Assembly: GCA_023362775.1 (NCBI GenBank)
Contig: JALMGJ010000005.1
Coordinates: 71,664,963-71,728,962 of the forward strand
From: Charina bottae
Taxonomy: Eukaryota > Chordata > Lepidosauria > Squamata > Charinaidae
Length of the DNA: 64,000 nucleotides
Reading direction: 5' to 3'
In this document: piece by piece, positions 13,416 to 24,352 of the stretch
Layout: every line of letters begins with the position of its first letter
How positions within the stretch are numbered: position 1 is the first letter of the stretch
The notes under the pieces: model-generated
Databases searched by the model: none
Seen by the model: the letters and a program-made list of their open reading frames with translations, nothing else
What the model was told of the DNA's origin: nothing
Position numbers and translations under genes: made by a program

Positions 13416-13672
13416 AGGCGATCCTTATGTTTGTAATGATGTTGGTTTGTTCCATTACTTATGAGCCACCAATGATGGGGGCATGTGTATGCCACTGGCT
13501 GTACTTCTCGAATGGTTAGTGCCCCACTTTTGTCAAACCCCTTGAATTACAGCTGCAAGTCCTGACTTCGCTCCCATCTGTGTGTGTTTCCTTTCAACTT
13601 CAATGTGGTGGTGTACAGAGGCCAACTGCCAAAACAGTTATCCTTGTTCCAATATTTCTGGTCCTGACTGTA

Positions 13673-16148
13673 GATAGCATTTTTGAAACTATGATTTAGA
13701 CTACATTCTTATCTAAATTTCACTACAATTCTAAAAACGTCCTCATCACATGGTTTTTTGAAAATATGAGCAATGTACTTAAAAGCCAAATAGGACACTG
13801 ACATAATTTGATCTATGCAAATTGAAAGAAAACCCCTCTAATGAGCTCTAAAAATGGTTACAAATGGGATGTCACTTTTTCTATAAATATGTAAAAATAA
13901 AAATTAACATCCATTCATTAGTGGAGGCACAAACATGTGAAAATGGCAAAATAGGCACTGTGGAGAACTTAACTACTCTAAAAAATGACAACTGTATCGG
14001 CTCATGTTCTCTTCTTTTGTTTTGTTTCTTTTAAAACCAAACTTTCATACAAAGGACAACCTATATAAATTACATTTACATTTTCCAAGGACAAAAAAAA
14101 GTTAATTCTCCTTAATGGCTTTTTGTAACTGTAGTTAACTATTGTAAATATGACATCCATCCTATGGGGTGTCTTTAATGCCTTTTGAGTTTTTATGTAT
14201 TTGGTATGAATGACTGCTTTCTTTTTAATAGTTAGGAAATGCATGAACTAAATGTACATTTGGTGACAGATTCATAAAAGGCCCAAAGGGAATATATCTG
14301 AGGCAAATTTCCTTTATTTTTAGATGTCATGATTAGACTAACAGTTATGAGACAAAGTATATCTTTCCCTTGTCTAACGATTTTTTTTTTTTGGCAACAT
14401 ATTAGATGGGATCAAAATATTTTTTTTGTTAATGCTAGCTTTCTTCAGCTAGAACAGGCTTTTTTTGAAAACATTCTCTAACATATTTCATTCAGGGTTT
14501 TGCCTTTTTTTTTTTTTTTTTGCAACTTGGGAATTCCCCAGAGCTTACTAATATTTCCCTTTTGTTTCATGGGGTCCCCTTTTTGGTTACAAACTTGTTA
14601 CAGGCAATAAATTATAGGCACTGAATTTAATATTAAAGAAAATTATGTCACAAGGTCATTTGCAGTTCTGCTTCTTCCTTGCCCCCCCTTTCTACATTTC
14701 ACCACAAACCTTTACGACAAGAGATAGTTCTTCTTGCGATGGGCATTGTCCAAAAAAAAAAAAAAACCAGGAAAAAACAATTCCTTGATAATTAAAAACA
14801 ATGTTTAAATCTGGTAGCCAAGACCCCTGAAATCTTAGCATATGTTTGTGTGCATGAATTGTTAAGGACAGAAATGACATTAATCACATTTTAAGTTCAG
14901 AAGCTGGTTTTCATTAATAGGAACTTCATCCTTAAACAAACATTATTATTTAAGTTATTTCTGCACTGTTTTTAGGCTGTATGCATATTCATCATCATAA
15001 TCTTGCTAAACAATGCAGACATTGTAGATAGTTGTGTTGATCTATTAGGAAAAAAGCCACTTTAATGGTTACAGAATGGAAATACCTTAATTAAGTGATG
15101 GGCACACTGCAGGCAGCCCACTAGCAACCCTTTTGCAGCTTCTACAGTAGAGAGTTGCCAAACATTCTGTTCCAAGATGGAACATTCTGCAGATATATAA
15201 TATATAATATCACAAAGCCTTGAAATTCCCCAGGATTCTTTATCAGGCTTTATCAATACTGAGCAAATTTAGAGAAGGGGGAAATAATGGAGGAAGTGGG
15301 GGGAAATAGTGAAGGCATCATGATGTTGTCTCAACAAAGTATAGGAATAGTAGTGCCAGTGCATATATAGTTATATTAGCCTTCCCCCTCTCCCACAAGT
15401 TTCTGTTACCTCTAAGCAGTACTTAGGGCATCAAATGAAATGGAACAAACTTCTTAAAAACTGTGTTATAAATATTGTGGTCATTAAAGTACCACAACAC
15501 TACCCTGTTTTTAGGTACCCTATAGATGAATTTTGTTTCAGGATTATTTAAGTCTGAGAAGGATTTTGAATTGCTTCTGCTCTTCTTTCTTAAAACTTTA
15601 TCTCTTTAAACACTGCGTGTTTTGTCACAAATTAATTTTTAAAAAAATCCTAGGTGAGACAAATTAGTATTCCAGATATGATAATATATTCATCTTCACC
15701 AACTCTGAGAACAGATGTGGCCCAATACCAGTTCTATAGACCTACTGCTTGCATATGTGAGCTGCTGTACTGGCTATTGTCTGTTACGTTGCAGAGACAA
15801 GACTATATAACTTCTTCCAGTGTTATGATTTTCATCATAAGAATGACTTGGAGGTGCAGCGAGGACAAACAGTACCTTTTGGAGACCATGATAAAACAAA
15901 TTGTTTTTAAAGATCATCACAATTCTTTCGCCTGTTTGTTCTCAGGCTTTAGAGATTTAATAATATCTTCACAACTACGTGTGAGGTAAGATTGGCTGAG
16001 AGATAATGATTAGCTCAGGAGGAAGTATTTACATTTTTAGTAACGGGGGTACGTTTTGGAGGAAGCCAAACATGGATAAAAGAAATGGACTTCACTTGAG
16101 CTAAAATGGACTTCACTTTGTTGTTTGCACTTGTCAAAAAGTCTGGTA
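13673..16148. other. Intron, no feature recognised
   Basis: Several poly-T/poly-A runs (14381, 14505, 14753). The frame at 15654-15989 follows a tag acceptor-like site but lacks a matching protein. Confidence 0.55.
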
Positions 16149-16268
16149 CTGTGTTTCTCAACCTTGGCAACTTTAAGATGCATGGACTTCAACTCCCAGA
16201 ATTCTGGGAGTTGAAGTCCACACACCTTAAAGTTGCTAAGGTTGAGAAACACTGGTTGAGAAACACTG
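16149..16268. mobile_element. Palindromic hAT-type MITE
   Basis: The 120-base element begins ctgtgtttctcaacc and ends ggttgagaaacactg, with flanking 8-mers gtctggta and gtctagta (7 of 8). The interior is almost a perfect palindrome around ccagaattctgg (ggcaactttaag... ggagttgaagtcc). The right terminal 16-mer is duplicated. I recognise the caacttccag-type interior from a common amniote MITE. Confidence 0.85.
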
Positions 16269-16638
16269 GTCTAGTATAATCCCTCTTCATTACTGAAAGC
16301 AAATTTTCTAATGCTGTGTAGGTAAATTGAAAGAAAGTTGAAAAGGGAAATCAGAAGCATCATATCTAAGTCAAACTGCCCAAGGTCATATATCAGAGGC
16401 CCTCCTACTACTGATTTATAACCTGGAAAATGCTGGTTCTTGTTTCACCAGCTTCACTTCTAACACTATATCCCCCTTCTTGTTTTCTCCCTTCCCTCCC
16501 CCTCTCAGTCTGAAGGTGTCAGGTCCTTTTCCCCCTCCTTCCCTCCAGTGCAAGATACTGGGAGCATATCATGTTTTTGTTGAAGGATCTGATATGGTTA
16601 CAAGTTGTTTTCCAAGCAAATTTAAGATAATGCTCTTT

Positions 16639-16732
16639 ACATTTGAGGCCTGATGCATGTCCTGAATATTGTTTTGAGGTAGATGATCTACCTCAAAACA
16701 ATATTCAAGACAACGCATTAGGCCTCAAATGT
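16639..16732. repeat. Near-perfect 94-base foldback
   Basis: Arms of about 45 bases (acatttgaggcct... ttgttttgaggtag and its complement) fold on a centre tagatgatcta with only about four differences. No TSD or TIR signature is evident. Confidence 0.85.
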
Positions 16733-16734
16733 TC

Positions 16735-17165
16735 TACAGAAAAGCTCCATCTCCAACTGTTCCCAGAAGACTACTCAAGTTAGGGCTAATCTAACTTTCA
16801 ATGGGAAGTCATTCTAAAGGTTGGTGCTACTACCAAAAAGCAGCACCTCCATGCTTGGCCTCCTCCACAACCCAAAGGTGGGAATTATCAACTGCCTTCC
16901 TTGGCAAGATGGTTGGCCAGTTCAAGCAGGTGAATGCAGTCCTGAAGGTAGCTTGGTGCTAAGCCCGAAGAGCTTTGTGGGGCAACACAAGTACTTTAAA
17001 CTGCACCCAGAAACCAGTGTAGGGTCTCTGGCATTCCCTGACCATTGCTTCAACCTGCTATTCAAACAGGAACCCTGAATCCAGGAGGACCCCCCAAGCT
17101 GCAGACCTGCTCCTTGACGGTTAGTGCTTCCTCATATGGCAGTTTGCAGATGAAGTCACTAAGAA
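16735..17165 (-). mobile_element. Antisense fragment of an old L2-type LINE
   Basis: Sequence such as gaagagctttgtggggcaaca, aaactgcacccagaaacc and ggaggaccccccaagctgcagacctgctcc matches in order the antisense L2/CR1-type repeat I recognise from amniote genomes. No coding frame survives. Confidence 0.6.
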
Positions 17166-17480
17166 ATTTGCTCAGTGGAGAGATGTTTAGATTATAAGAT
17201 TTTATTGACAACAGGACAAAGATAAAATCTCTTTTGTCTCTTATTATACAGTGGTCCACTACAGATTGCAACTTGGAATATAAAATAATGTATTCATAAA
17301 ATGAAAAGAAAAATATGTTGTCTATCTGTGAAACTAAGAGAGAGAGAGAATGGAATAGTTCTATTCAGTTTTGTGGAGTGGGATTGATAAATACATATAA
17401 GGAAATGAAGGTATAGATTTATTTATGAATCAAAAGATCTAAAATATATGTCAGAAAGTATGAATTGGTATTATTTAGAT

Positions 17481-17715
17481 CAGGGGTCCCCAACCTGTGG
17501 GCCATGGCCCACTAGTGGGCCGCAGCCTGTTAGGAAGTGGGCTGCGGGGCTCCCGCCTGCAAACCCCGCCCCCCAGTGCGCGTGATTGGCTTCCACCTGC
17601 CAACCTCGCCCCCTGATGCGTGTGATTAGCTCCCGCCTGCAAACCCACCCACCCCGTCTGTGGAAAAATTGTCTTCCACGACCAGTCCTGGTGCCAAAAA
17701 GGTTGGGTACCCCTG
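17481..17715 (+). mobile_element. hAT (Charlie-type) non-autonomous element
   Basis: 235 bases with ends caggggtccccaacc and ggttgggtacccctg, and an exact 8-base target duplication atttagat at 17473-17480 and 17716-17723. The body contains gggccgcagcctgttaggaa and ggtgccaaaaaggttggg, strikingly like the mammalian MER1/Charlie family from memory. No coding sequence. Confidence 0.88.
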
Positions 17716-17954
17716 ATTTAGATTATTGTCAGTAGAAAGTTGAAGTCCACAGGTTGGTGATGTTTGTATGCTGCACTCTAGTAAATTATGATAATGGAAG
17801 AACCAAAGATCAGTAGTGAAAAACTTTGTGCAACAATCTGGGTGTGATCCAGGGAAAACATTATTCTGTTAGGTAACATGAAAAGATGTGTGGGAGCAAG
17901 AAATTATAGAAAAAGTAATTGAATAATTCAGAGATATGGTTCATCCTAGTACTG

Positions 17955-18155
17955 ACTTATTGACTTGCATTTTTTTAGCCAAAATTGCTTGTATTTTAAG
18001 TGAAGCTTTTAAATATCTCTCTTTTAGTTAAAATTTCTTTTTTGTACTTACCCTGTAATTTACTTTAATCCTTTTAGTTTTCATCCTAAGGCTGACTGTT
18101 ATATTTGCTTTGTGCTGGTTAATATCTTCAATGAGAATTGATTTGAAAAAAATTG
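17955..18155 (+). repeat. LINE 3' end of the ATTGATTTG-tail family
   Basis: Shares ttaatccttttag, ctgttatatttgctttgtgctggtta and a terminal attgatttg with 45380-45610. Non-coding 3' UTR remnant. Confidence 0.6.
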
Positions 18156-18179
18156 TGTTAATGGAATGGTATTGAAATA

Positions 18180-19782
18180 CAGTGGGGCAAAAAAGTATTT
18201 AGTCAGCCACCAATTGTGCAAGTTCTCCCACTTAAAAAGATGAGAGAGGCCTGTAATTGACATCATAGGTAGACCTCAACTATGAGAGACAAAATGAGAA
18301 AACAAATCCAGACAATCACATTGTCTGATTCGGAAAGAATTTATTTGCAAATTATGGTGGAAAATAAGTATTTGGTCAATATCAAAAGTTCATCTCAATA
18401 CTTTGTTATATATCCTTTGTTGGCAATGACAGAGGTCAAACGTTTTCTGTAAGTCTTCACAAGGTTGGCACACACTGTTGCTGGTATGTTGGCCCATTCC
18501 TCCATGCAGATCTCCTCTAGAGCAGTGATGTTTTGGGGCTGTCGCTGGGCAACACGGACTTTCAACTCCCTCCAAAGGTTTTCTATGGGGTTGAGATCTG
18601 GAGACTGGCTAGGCCACTCCGGGACCTTGAAATTCTTCTTACGAAGCCACTCCTTCGTTGCCCGGGCGGTGTGTTTGGGATCATTGTCATGCTGAAAGAC
18701 CCAGCCACGTTTCATCTTCAATGCCCTTGCTGATGGAAGGAGGTTTGCACTCAAAATCTCACGATACATGGCCCCATTCATTCTTTCCTGTACACGGAAC
18801 AGTCGTCCTGGTCCCTTTGCAGAGAAACAGCCCCAAAGCATGATGTTGCCACCCCCATGCTTCACAGTAGGTATGGTGTTCTTTGGATGCAACTCAGCAT
18901 TCTCTCTCCTCCAAACACGACGAGTTGTGTTTCTACCAAACAGTTCTACTTTGGTTTCATCTGACCATATGACATTCTCCCAATCCTCTCCTGGATCATC
19001 CAAATGCTCTCTAGCAAACTTCAGACGGGCCCGGACATGTACTGGCTTAAGCAGGGGGACACGTCTGGCACTGCAGGATCTGAGTCCCTGGCGGCGTAGT
19101 GTGTTACTGATGGTAGCCTTTGTTACGTTGGTCCCAGCTCTCTGCAGGTCATTCACTAGGTCCCCCCGTGTGGTTCTGGGATTTTTGCTCACCGTTCTTG
19201 TGATCATTTTGACCCCACGGGGTGAGATCTTGCGTGGAGCCCCAGATCGAGGGAGATTATCAGTGGTCTTGTATGTCTTCCATTTTCTAATTATTGCTCC
19301 CACAGTTGATTTCTTCACACCAAGCTGCTTCCCTATTGAAGATTCAGTCTTCCCAGCCTGGTGCAGGTCTACAATTTTGTTTCTGGTGTCCTTCGACAGC
19401 TCTTTGGTCTTCACCATAGTGGAGTTTGGAGTGTGACTGTTTGAGGTTGTGGACAGGTGTCTTTTATACTGATAACAAGTTCAAACAGGTGCCATTACTG
19501 CAGGTAATGAGTGGAGGACAGAGGAGCCTCTTAAAGAAGAAGTTACAGGTCTGTGAGAGCCAGAAATCTTGCTTGTTTGTAGGTGACCAAATACTTATTT
19601 TCCACCATAATTTGCAAATAAATTCTTTCCGAATCAGACAATGTGATTGTCTGGATTTGTTTTCTCATTTTGTCTCTCATAGTTGAGGTCTACCTATGAT
19701 GTCAATTACAGGCCTCTCTCATCTTTTTAAGTGGGAGAACTTGCACAATTGGTGGCTGACTAAATACTTTTTTGCCCCACTG
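18180..19782 (-). mobile_element. Complete Tc1-family DNA transposon with identical 199-base TIRs
   Basis: The 1603-base element is flanked by TA (18178-18179 and 19783-19784). Terminal inverted repeats (18180-18378 and 19584-19782) begin cagtggggcaaaaaagtatt and appear identical over all 199 bases by eye. A full-length transposase gene is encoded on the minus strand. Structure and length are those of an autonomous Tc1 element. It interrupts the flank just after an older LINE 3' end and lies antisense to PLCE1. Confidence 0.96.
18395..19417 (-). CDS. Tc1-family transposase, apparently intact
   Basis: 340 codons from ATG (Met-Val-Lys-Thr-Lys-Glu) to stop. The N-terminal paired-type DNA-binding region has two helix-turn-helix motifs ([38 protein letters not shown]), joined by a short GAPRK basic stretch. 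The catalytic DDE triad is visible: Asp in IWSDETK (about residue 153), Asp in [10 protein letters not shown] (about 245), Glu in SPDLNPIE (about 280), the DD34E spacing of Tc1. The tail [14 protein letters not shown] resembles active fish and amphibian Tc1 transposases. No frameshift or premature stop is seen. It would cut and paste its own TIRs at TA sites. Confidence 0.95.
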   Translation of the reverse strand: MVKTKELSKDTRNKIVDLHQAGKTESSIGKQLGVKKSTVGAIIRKWKTYKTTDNLPRSGAPRKISPRGVKMITRTVSKNPRTTRGDLVNDLQRAGTNVTKATISNTLRRQGLRSCSARRVPLLKPVHVRARLKFAREHLDDPGEDWENVIWSDETKVELFGRNTTRRVWRRENAELHPKNTIPTVKHGGGNIMLWGCFSAKGPGRLFRVQERMNGAMYREILSANLLPSARALKMKRGWVFQHDNDPKHTARATKEWLRKKNFKVPEWPSQSPDLNPIENLWRELKVRVAQRQPQNITALEEICMEEWANIPATVCANLVKTYRKRLTSVIANKGYITKY

Positions 19783-19784
19783 TA

Positions 19785-21462
19785 TGTAGGATTAGGTTAA
19801 GAGAAAGCATGGAAAAATGCTTAGTGAAATTATGAAGTAAAAGAGGCTGTTAATGAAAAAAGTGTGTGTAAGAGAATAATTACTACAAAAAAGAGAATGA
19901 GAAAAAGATACTGTATAATATATAGAAAGAAAGAAAATTACACAAAGAGAACAAGGGACAGTTAAGACTAAAAAAGGAACAGACAGTGCAGGATGATTTT
20001 GATGGAAATAAACATTTGCTATGGAAGTGGGTGAATAGGGATAAACGAGAGTGAATGGAATTAAAAATAAAAGTGGTAACAATTTGAGATGAAAATGAAC
20101 TGAGGGGATGGTAGAAGAAATATTTTAGAGATTTATATGGGACCAGGAATGATACATTGAAGGGTGGAATTGTAGCGAATGGTATAAAAAATGATGTAAA
20201 GAAATCATAAATACTGTTGGAATGTTTAAAAATGGTAAGCCTCCATGTGTAGATGATGTAACAACCAGGCACAAATCATCATCTGTTTACCAGAAAGCAA
20301 GCTAGCTCTTAAGGATACTCTCTTATCATCTGAGTGGGTCCTTTGTGATGTCCAAAGGTGCTGCTGCAAAAAAATACGATACTAGGGGCTGGTGTTTTAT
20401 TCCTGTTTATTATTTATTATTAGATATATCTTTTCAAAAATCAGGTGAGGTAAGGAGCTTAGGGAGGGAACCAAGAAGTGTCTGGAGCACATGCTGGCTA
20501 TTCCTGCCTAAACTTTACTACTGCCATTTAATAACATCAGAATGCAGTAAAACTTGGCAGACCATTGGCTAGAACAGCTGGTGAGTGAGATGGTCTTTTT
20601 ATATACTGTGACCACTCTCCCTTCTCCTCCTCATAACCTACTGTAGCTTGCTGCACCATAGAGTAATTTGGCAGACAGAATTGGAAAAGCAAAATCTTCC
20701 CATCTTTCTTCCTCCAGATCCTCATGGCATATCCTAGGACTGCATTTCCATTCAGGATTAAAATAGATTAAATTAAATGAACAACCCACATTATATAGCA
20801 GGATTTTTAAACTGGGGAACCACCTTTTGTATTACCATTACTTCCTTGGACAGATTGCAAACTGAAAGAAAGTGAGACCAGCCAACAGCCCTTTTTTCCT
20901 TATTTATACATGCCACTAACCATCTTAATAGCTGTTGTCAAGCTGTTTCCTATTTCTCTTTTTGCAGATAATTGTCAGTTGCCAACCCCAGTGACACAGC
21001 CATGCATTCTTTCATCTGATGATAACCAGTCTGCACTCTAGTTTGTGTGCACATGCACCCAGGTCACGTGCCTTGACTTTCCTTTGGTGGTAAATCTGCT
21101 GGTAGCTACCTCACTGCCCAGGAAGCCAATCAGGGCTAACCAGATTGGGGGGGGGGGGGAAATCACTTTGGTTCAGGTTGGGAAATTCAGATGTTTGTCA
21201 TTGGCAGCCAAGCATCCCGGCAGCTAGTCTTTGGGGAAAGGGCCTCAGACATGGAACCAAGCTGATGACAAACTTGATAACTTAATCTCCCTCTGCATGG
21301 ATATCAATGTTCCTTTAGCATATGCTCTTGACTGCAAGCTGGTCCTAGTTTAAAGGGCTATAAAATGGTTAGACAAAAGCAGGAAAAAGAGCCGTGTGAT
21401 ATCTCTGATTCTAAATCCCCAAATCAGTCTTCTCAATCCACTTCATTTGAAATGCAGTAGAA
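19785..21462. other. Intron, no feature recognised
   Basis: Purine-rich 19800-20200 (agaaag runs), a poly-G run at 21147-21159. No family recognised. Confidence 0.55.
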
Positions 21463-21900
21463 ATCAAATCAAATCAATTTTCATTCGGTCATAGACCAGC
21501 AAATAAAACAGAAGATTCACATCTGATTAGAATAAAAGAAAGTAGAAAGCTTTATTGGAGATGTACAAATCAAAGCATAGCTAAAGACCCGAAGGAGAGT
21601 TCCCGCCTAAAAGTTAAACTTTCCTTTCTCCTGCTGTCGTGCCAGCCCCCTCCGTCCAATGAAGTCAATCCCTCTTCCTTTCCCACTCATTCTCAGTCCC
21701 GCTCCCAGTGGTGCTTGTCTCCGAGACGATCCCAGGTGGACGACCTTGGCGAGCTGCAAAACAGTCTCCAACCATCTTTGCTGGAATGCTCTCCCCCCGC
21801 ACACCGCTCCATCTCGCTGTCACGCATCTGCCCCAAAGTCTCTAAAACTTCATGGCAGGATTTGCACTGGGGCAAATGATTTCTTCATTGTGATCTAATT
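21463..21900 (-). repeat. Composite antisense retroelement remnant
   Basis: 21463-21530 is an antisense LINE tail (minus strand: ggtctatgaccgaatgaaaattgatttgattt). Next to it the minus strand has ccaataaagctttcta, a polyadenylation-like signal, and a GC-richer block to about 21900. I cannot assign the block; a LINE 3' UTR or LTR are both possible. Confidence 0.4.
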
Positions 21901-22599
21901 AGTGTATGCTGTGCCTGTTATCTGGCACTATTCTCTGCAGGAAGACAAACTATTTTGCATTTTGATACTGCTTCAAGGACCCTAATGTTTTTGAAGGCCC
22001 CATTTCATAAATGTTGCCCTTTTGGTGGTTGTGGCTCCTGTCACTTTTGCCTTCTTAAAGCCAACTACAGAAAAAGAAAAAGGACAGATCTTGGCTTCAT
22101 CTACTTGAGTCGAAACCATTCTAGTTGAAGGATCAGGACTGGAGCCATAGGACTCTGTGTCTCATTTGCAGGTATTCGTACTGACAAGCATCCTTGACTC
22201 AATTCCCCAGTGTAGAAGGTAGACTTGATTGCAGGCAGGAACCAGCAACTAGAGACTATATATCTGAGGGGGGAATATGGGATCACTCACCTGTTTGACC
22301 TCAGATAGGAGAATGAATTGATTACTTTTCACAAGGATTGCATAGATCCTTGCACTATCAAGTCTCCACAGTTTAACACCAGCTCTCACCTAATTCTTTT
22401 CATTTGGCATCTTTGTTTTTCACCAATGATGCTCCTATGGATCTATGTTTAGATAGATACTGGTACCATTTTCAATACTGTGACAGTGCCCTTTTCTCTC
22501 TGTTTTATAATGCACACCTCCACTTTCCTGTTTTGGTCATCAGTTACATTGGAGCAGTGCTGAATGATATTCTGGAAAATAGGATTCAGCACTGCTGAT

Positions 22600-23580
22600 T
22601 TTGCCAGTCATTACATGATGACTTGGCCATATGTTGTCTACCACTTCGGTCACATGATTTACCTGTCTTCAGATATGATTGCTCCATTTGTGGACCTACA
22701 CTTGGTTCCAGATAGAGCTAATGTGAGGAGGCTATGTCTGCCTCTCACTAGAGATATGAAGGCTTTGCTGCATTGATAGAGCAATATGAGCAACCTGTTA
22801 AAGGGATTGCCGTTCATTCTGCTGTCTCCATTGGTTGTGATGACTACAGATATTTCCATAGGCTAGGCTAGGCTATTCACTGCCAGTCCTTCAGATCCAT
22901 GCACATGATCAGTTATTGAGACTGTTATCCACTCCAACAAGCTCACATTCCTGAGTATATACAAAACACTCTACATTCAAGAACCTTCTCTGGGACAGAT
23001 TTGTGGAAATATTATTGGACAATATCACAATTGTTTGGTACATCACCACCAATGTCACACAAATTCAGACTGATTATTCTGCTGGCCCTGTGGGACTGAT
23101 GAGCTGTCATTTGGTGGCAATCTGTTTTGGCAGGAAGGACAGTGTGTTAGTTGTAGCACAGCTCAGTTGATCTGCTGTGTCTGACAAATGGCAGCTGCAG
23201 AGTTCATGCTGTCTTTCGGAGGTGGGATGGTAACCTTTTGCACTCAACAGCTGACAGTATGGCAAATATTGCTGTAAGAAGAGCTCCAGGACATGATTGC
23301 TAGAGGATTGTTTCTATCTCCTGAATAGACCTACTATACTTTTATTTCTCCCAGTTCAGTTACTGAACCAGATTGTCTCAAAGATACCTTGGCGGCCTCC
23401 CTCTCTGCAGTTTGTACCTGTCTCATTGGGAATATCTTCTTCTCCCGAAGTCCTGGACTTCCTTACCGAAAGGGCAGGTGCCTCATGTGGACCTGGGAAG
23501 GCTGCAGCATTGGTCCTGAACAACTGAGATTAGTGGGAGCATGCCTAAGCATAGACGATAGGGAGAAGGGGTAGCACTCT
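22600..23580 (+). pseudogene. Possible degenerate DIRS-like retroelement remnant
   Basis: Weak protein-level resemblance only. In one frame FVEILLDNITIVWYITTN (around 23010-23055) recalls the DIRS RNase H motif D-N-x-T-[IV]-x-x-Y-I. Further on, LFLPVQLLNQIVSKI (23341-23385) recalls the downstream YAFPPxPLIxRVxxKI segment. Many stops intervene. Other retroelements are possible. Confidence 0.3.
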
Positions 23581-23654
23581 CATCAACAATCTATGCTGTT
23601 GAATGGTTGTTGTGGGTTTTCCGGGCTGTGTGGCCGTGTTCTGGCAGTTTTGTT

Positions 23655-23697
23655 TCCTAACGTTTCGCCAGTCGCTGTGGCTGGCATCTTCAGAGGA
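23655..23697 (-). ncRNA. Hammerhead ribozyme motif in Penelope-like repeat (complete core)
   Basis: Reading the minus strand: stem I 5' side tcct, core ctgaaga, stem II tgccag-loop-ctggcg, core gaa, a two-pair stem III (acgt), cleavage-site base t at 23659, then agga, which pairs with tcct. This satisfies the CUGANGA / GAA / UH hammerhead consensus. Stem III is only two base pairs with no loop, as reported for Penelope-like and amphibian satellite hammerheads that work as dimers. Activity is not shown by sequence alone. Confidence 0.75.
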
Positions 23698-23936
23698 CAG
23701 GAGCACAGCTAGAAGATTCTGTCTGTGCCCAAGTGGAGGGTGTGTGTTCCTGCTGGTGTTTATAACTGCTGAGAAGGTGTGTGTCTTCTGTGGGTCATTT
23801 ACAAGAGATTAGGAGAGGGTTTATTGTGGTGATTAGAGGGTGTGGTGCTGTCCTGTGTGGGATTAGCACATCTATTGTGTGAGCAGGAACACACCCTCCA
23901 CTTGGGCACAGACAGAATCTTCTAGCTGTGCTCCTG

Positions 23937-23975
23937 TCCTCTGAAGATGCCAGCCACAGTGACTGGCGAAACTGC
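23937..23975 (+). ncRNA. Degenerate hammerhead motif (plus copy)
   Basis: The plus arm keeps tcct, ctgaaga and the perfect stem II (gccag/ctggc) followed by gaaac. Compared with the minus arm it lacks the segment between two gaaac repeats, which includes the cleavage site and the 3' half of stem I. It should therefore be unable to self-cleave. Confidence 0.65.
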
Positions 23976-24296
23976 CAGAACACGGCCACACAGCCTGGAA
24001 AACCCACAACAACCATCGGATTCCGGCCGTGAAAGCCTTCGACTATACATTATGCTGTTGAAGTTTGTGAAGACAGTTCTGTCCATATATAAAACCCATT
24101 CGTTTGAATTCAGAAATGACCACTTAGTTACAAGTCAGTAATCAACTGTTCCCTATTCTGTGGGTTTCCCATAGGTATGTATTATTTGGAAACAGAATTC
24201 ATTGTTTTTATTTTATTTACATGAATTTATATAGTGTCCAAACTCGGTGTGGTTTACGATAAGATTAAAACCTATATAAAAATATGAACACCATAT

Positions 24297-24352
24297 AATG
24301 TTATTGTAAACCGCCCAGAGTCCCCCTTGGGGGAGATGGGCGGTGATAAATC

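Larger units (their letters stand above)
11603..13670 (+). mobile_element. Tc1-family DNA transposon, complete ends, interrupted by a hAT element
   Basis: TA target duplications flank the element (11601-11602 and 13671-13672). Terminal inverted repeats of about 222 bases (11603-11824 and 13449-13670) start cagtcagga and differ at roughly nine positions by eye. A transposase gene lies between them on the + strand. The element is 2068 bases, of which 426 are a later hAT insertion plus its target duplication, so the original was about 1.64 kb, typical of Tc1. It sits in PLCE1 intron 5970-28574 in sense orientation. Confidence 0.95.
23595..24055. mobile_element. Penelope-like element ends, head-to-head inverted pair with hammerhead motif
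   Basis: Two inverted copies of a repeat of about 155 bases (minus copy 23602-23756, plus copy 23884-24018) are separated by a unique spacer. Both contain gaagatgccagccacag and the phrase aaaacccacaacaacca; the plus copy continues to attccggccgtgaaagcctt, an end I recognise from reptile Penelope-like elements. The only ORFs are mirror images in the two arms. The inverted arrangement resembles the pseudo-LTRs of Penelope-like retroelements. No reverse transcriptase is present. Confidence 0.75.

Noticed and set aside
15654..15989. Possible extra PLCE1 exon after an acceptor-like cctag
   Set aside because: The translation does not resemble PLCE1, and exon A joins exon B in phase without it.
16672..16692. 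TGAGGTAG seed inside the foldback, reminiscent of let-7
   Set aside because: Only the eight-base seed matches; the following bases differ from any let-7, and the palindrome makes the octamer appear on both arms by symmetry.
18768..19436. 222-codon + strand open frame
   Set aside because: It is the antisense of the Tc1 transposase gene.
23602..24018. Two similar open frames suggesting a duplicated gene
   Set aside because: They are mirror-image readings of the inverted Penelope-like arms, with no protein motif.
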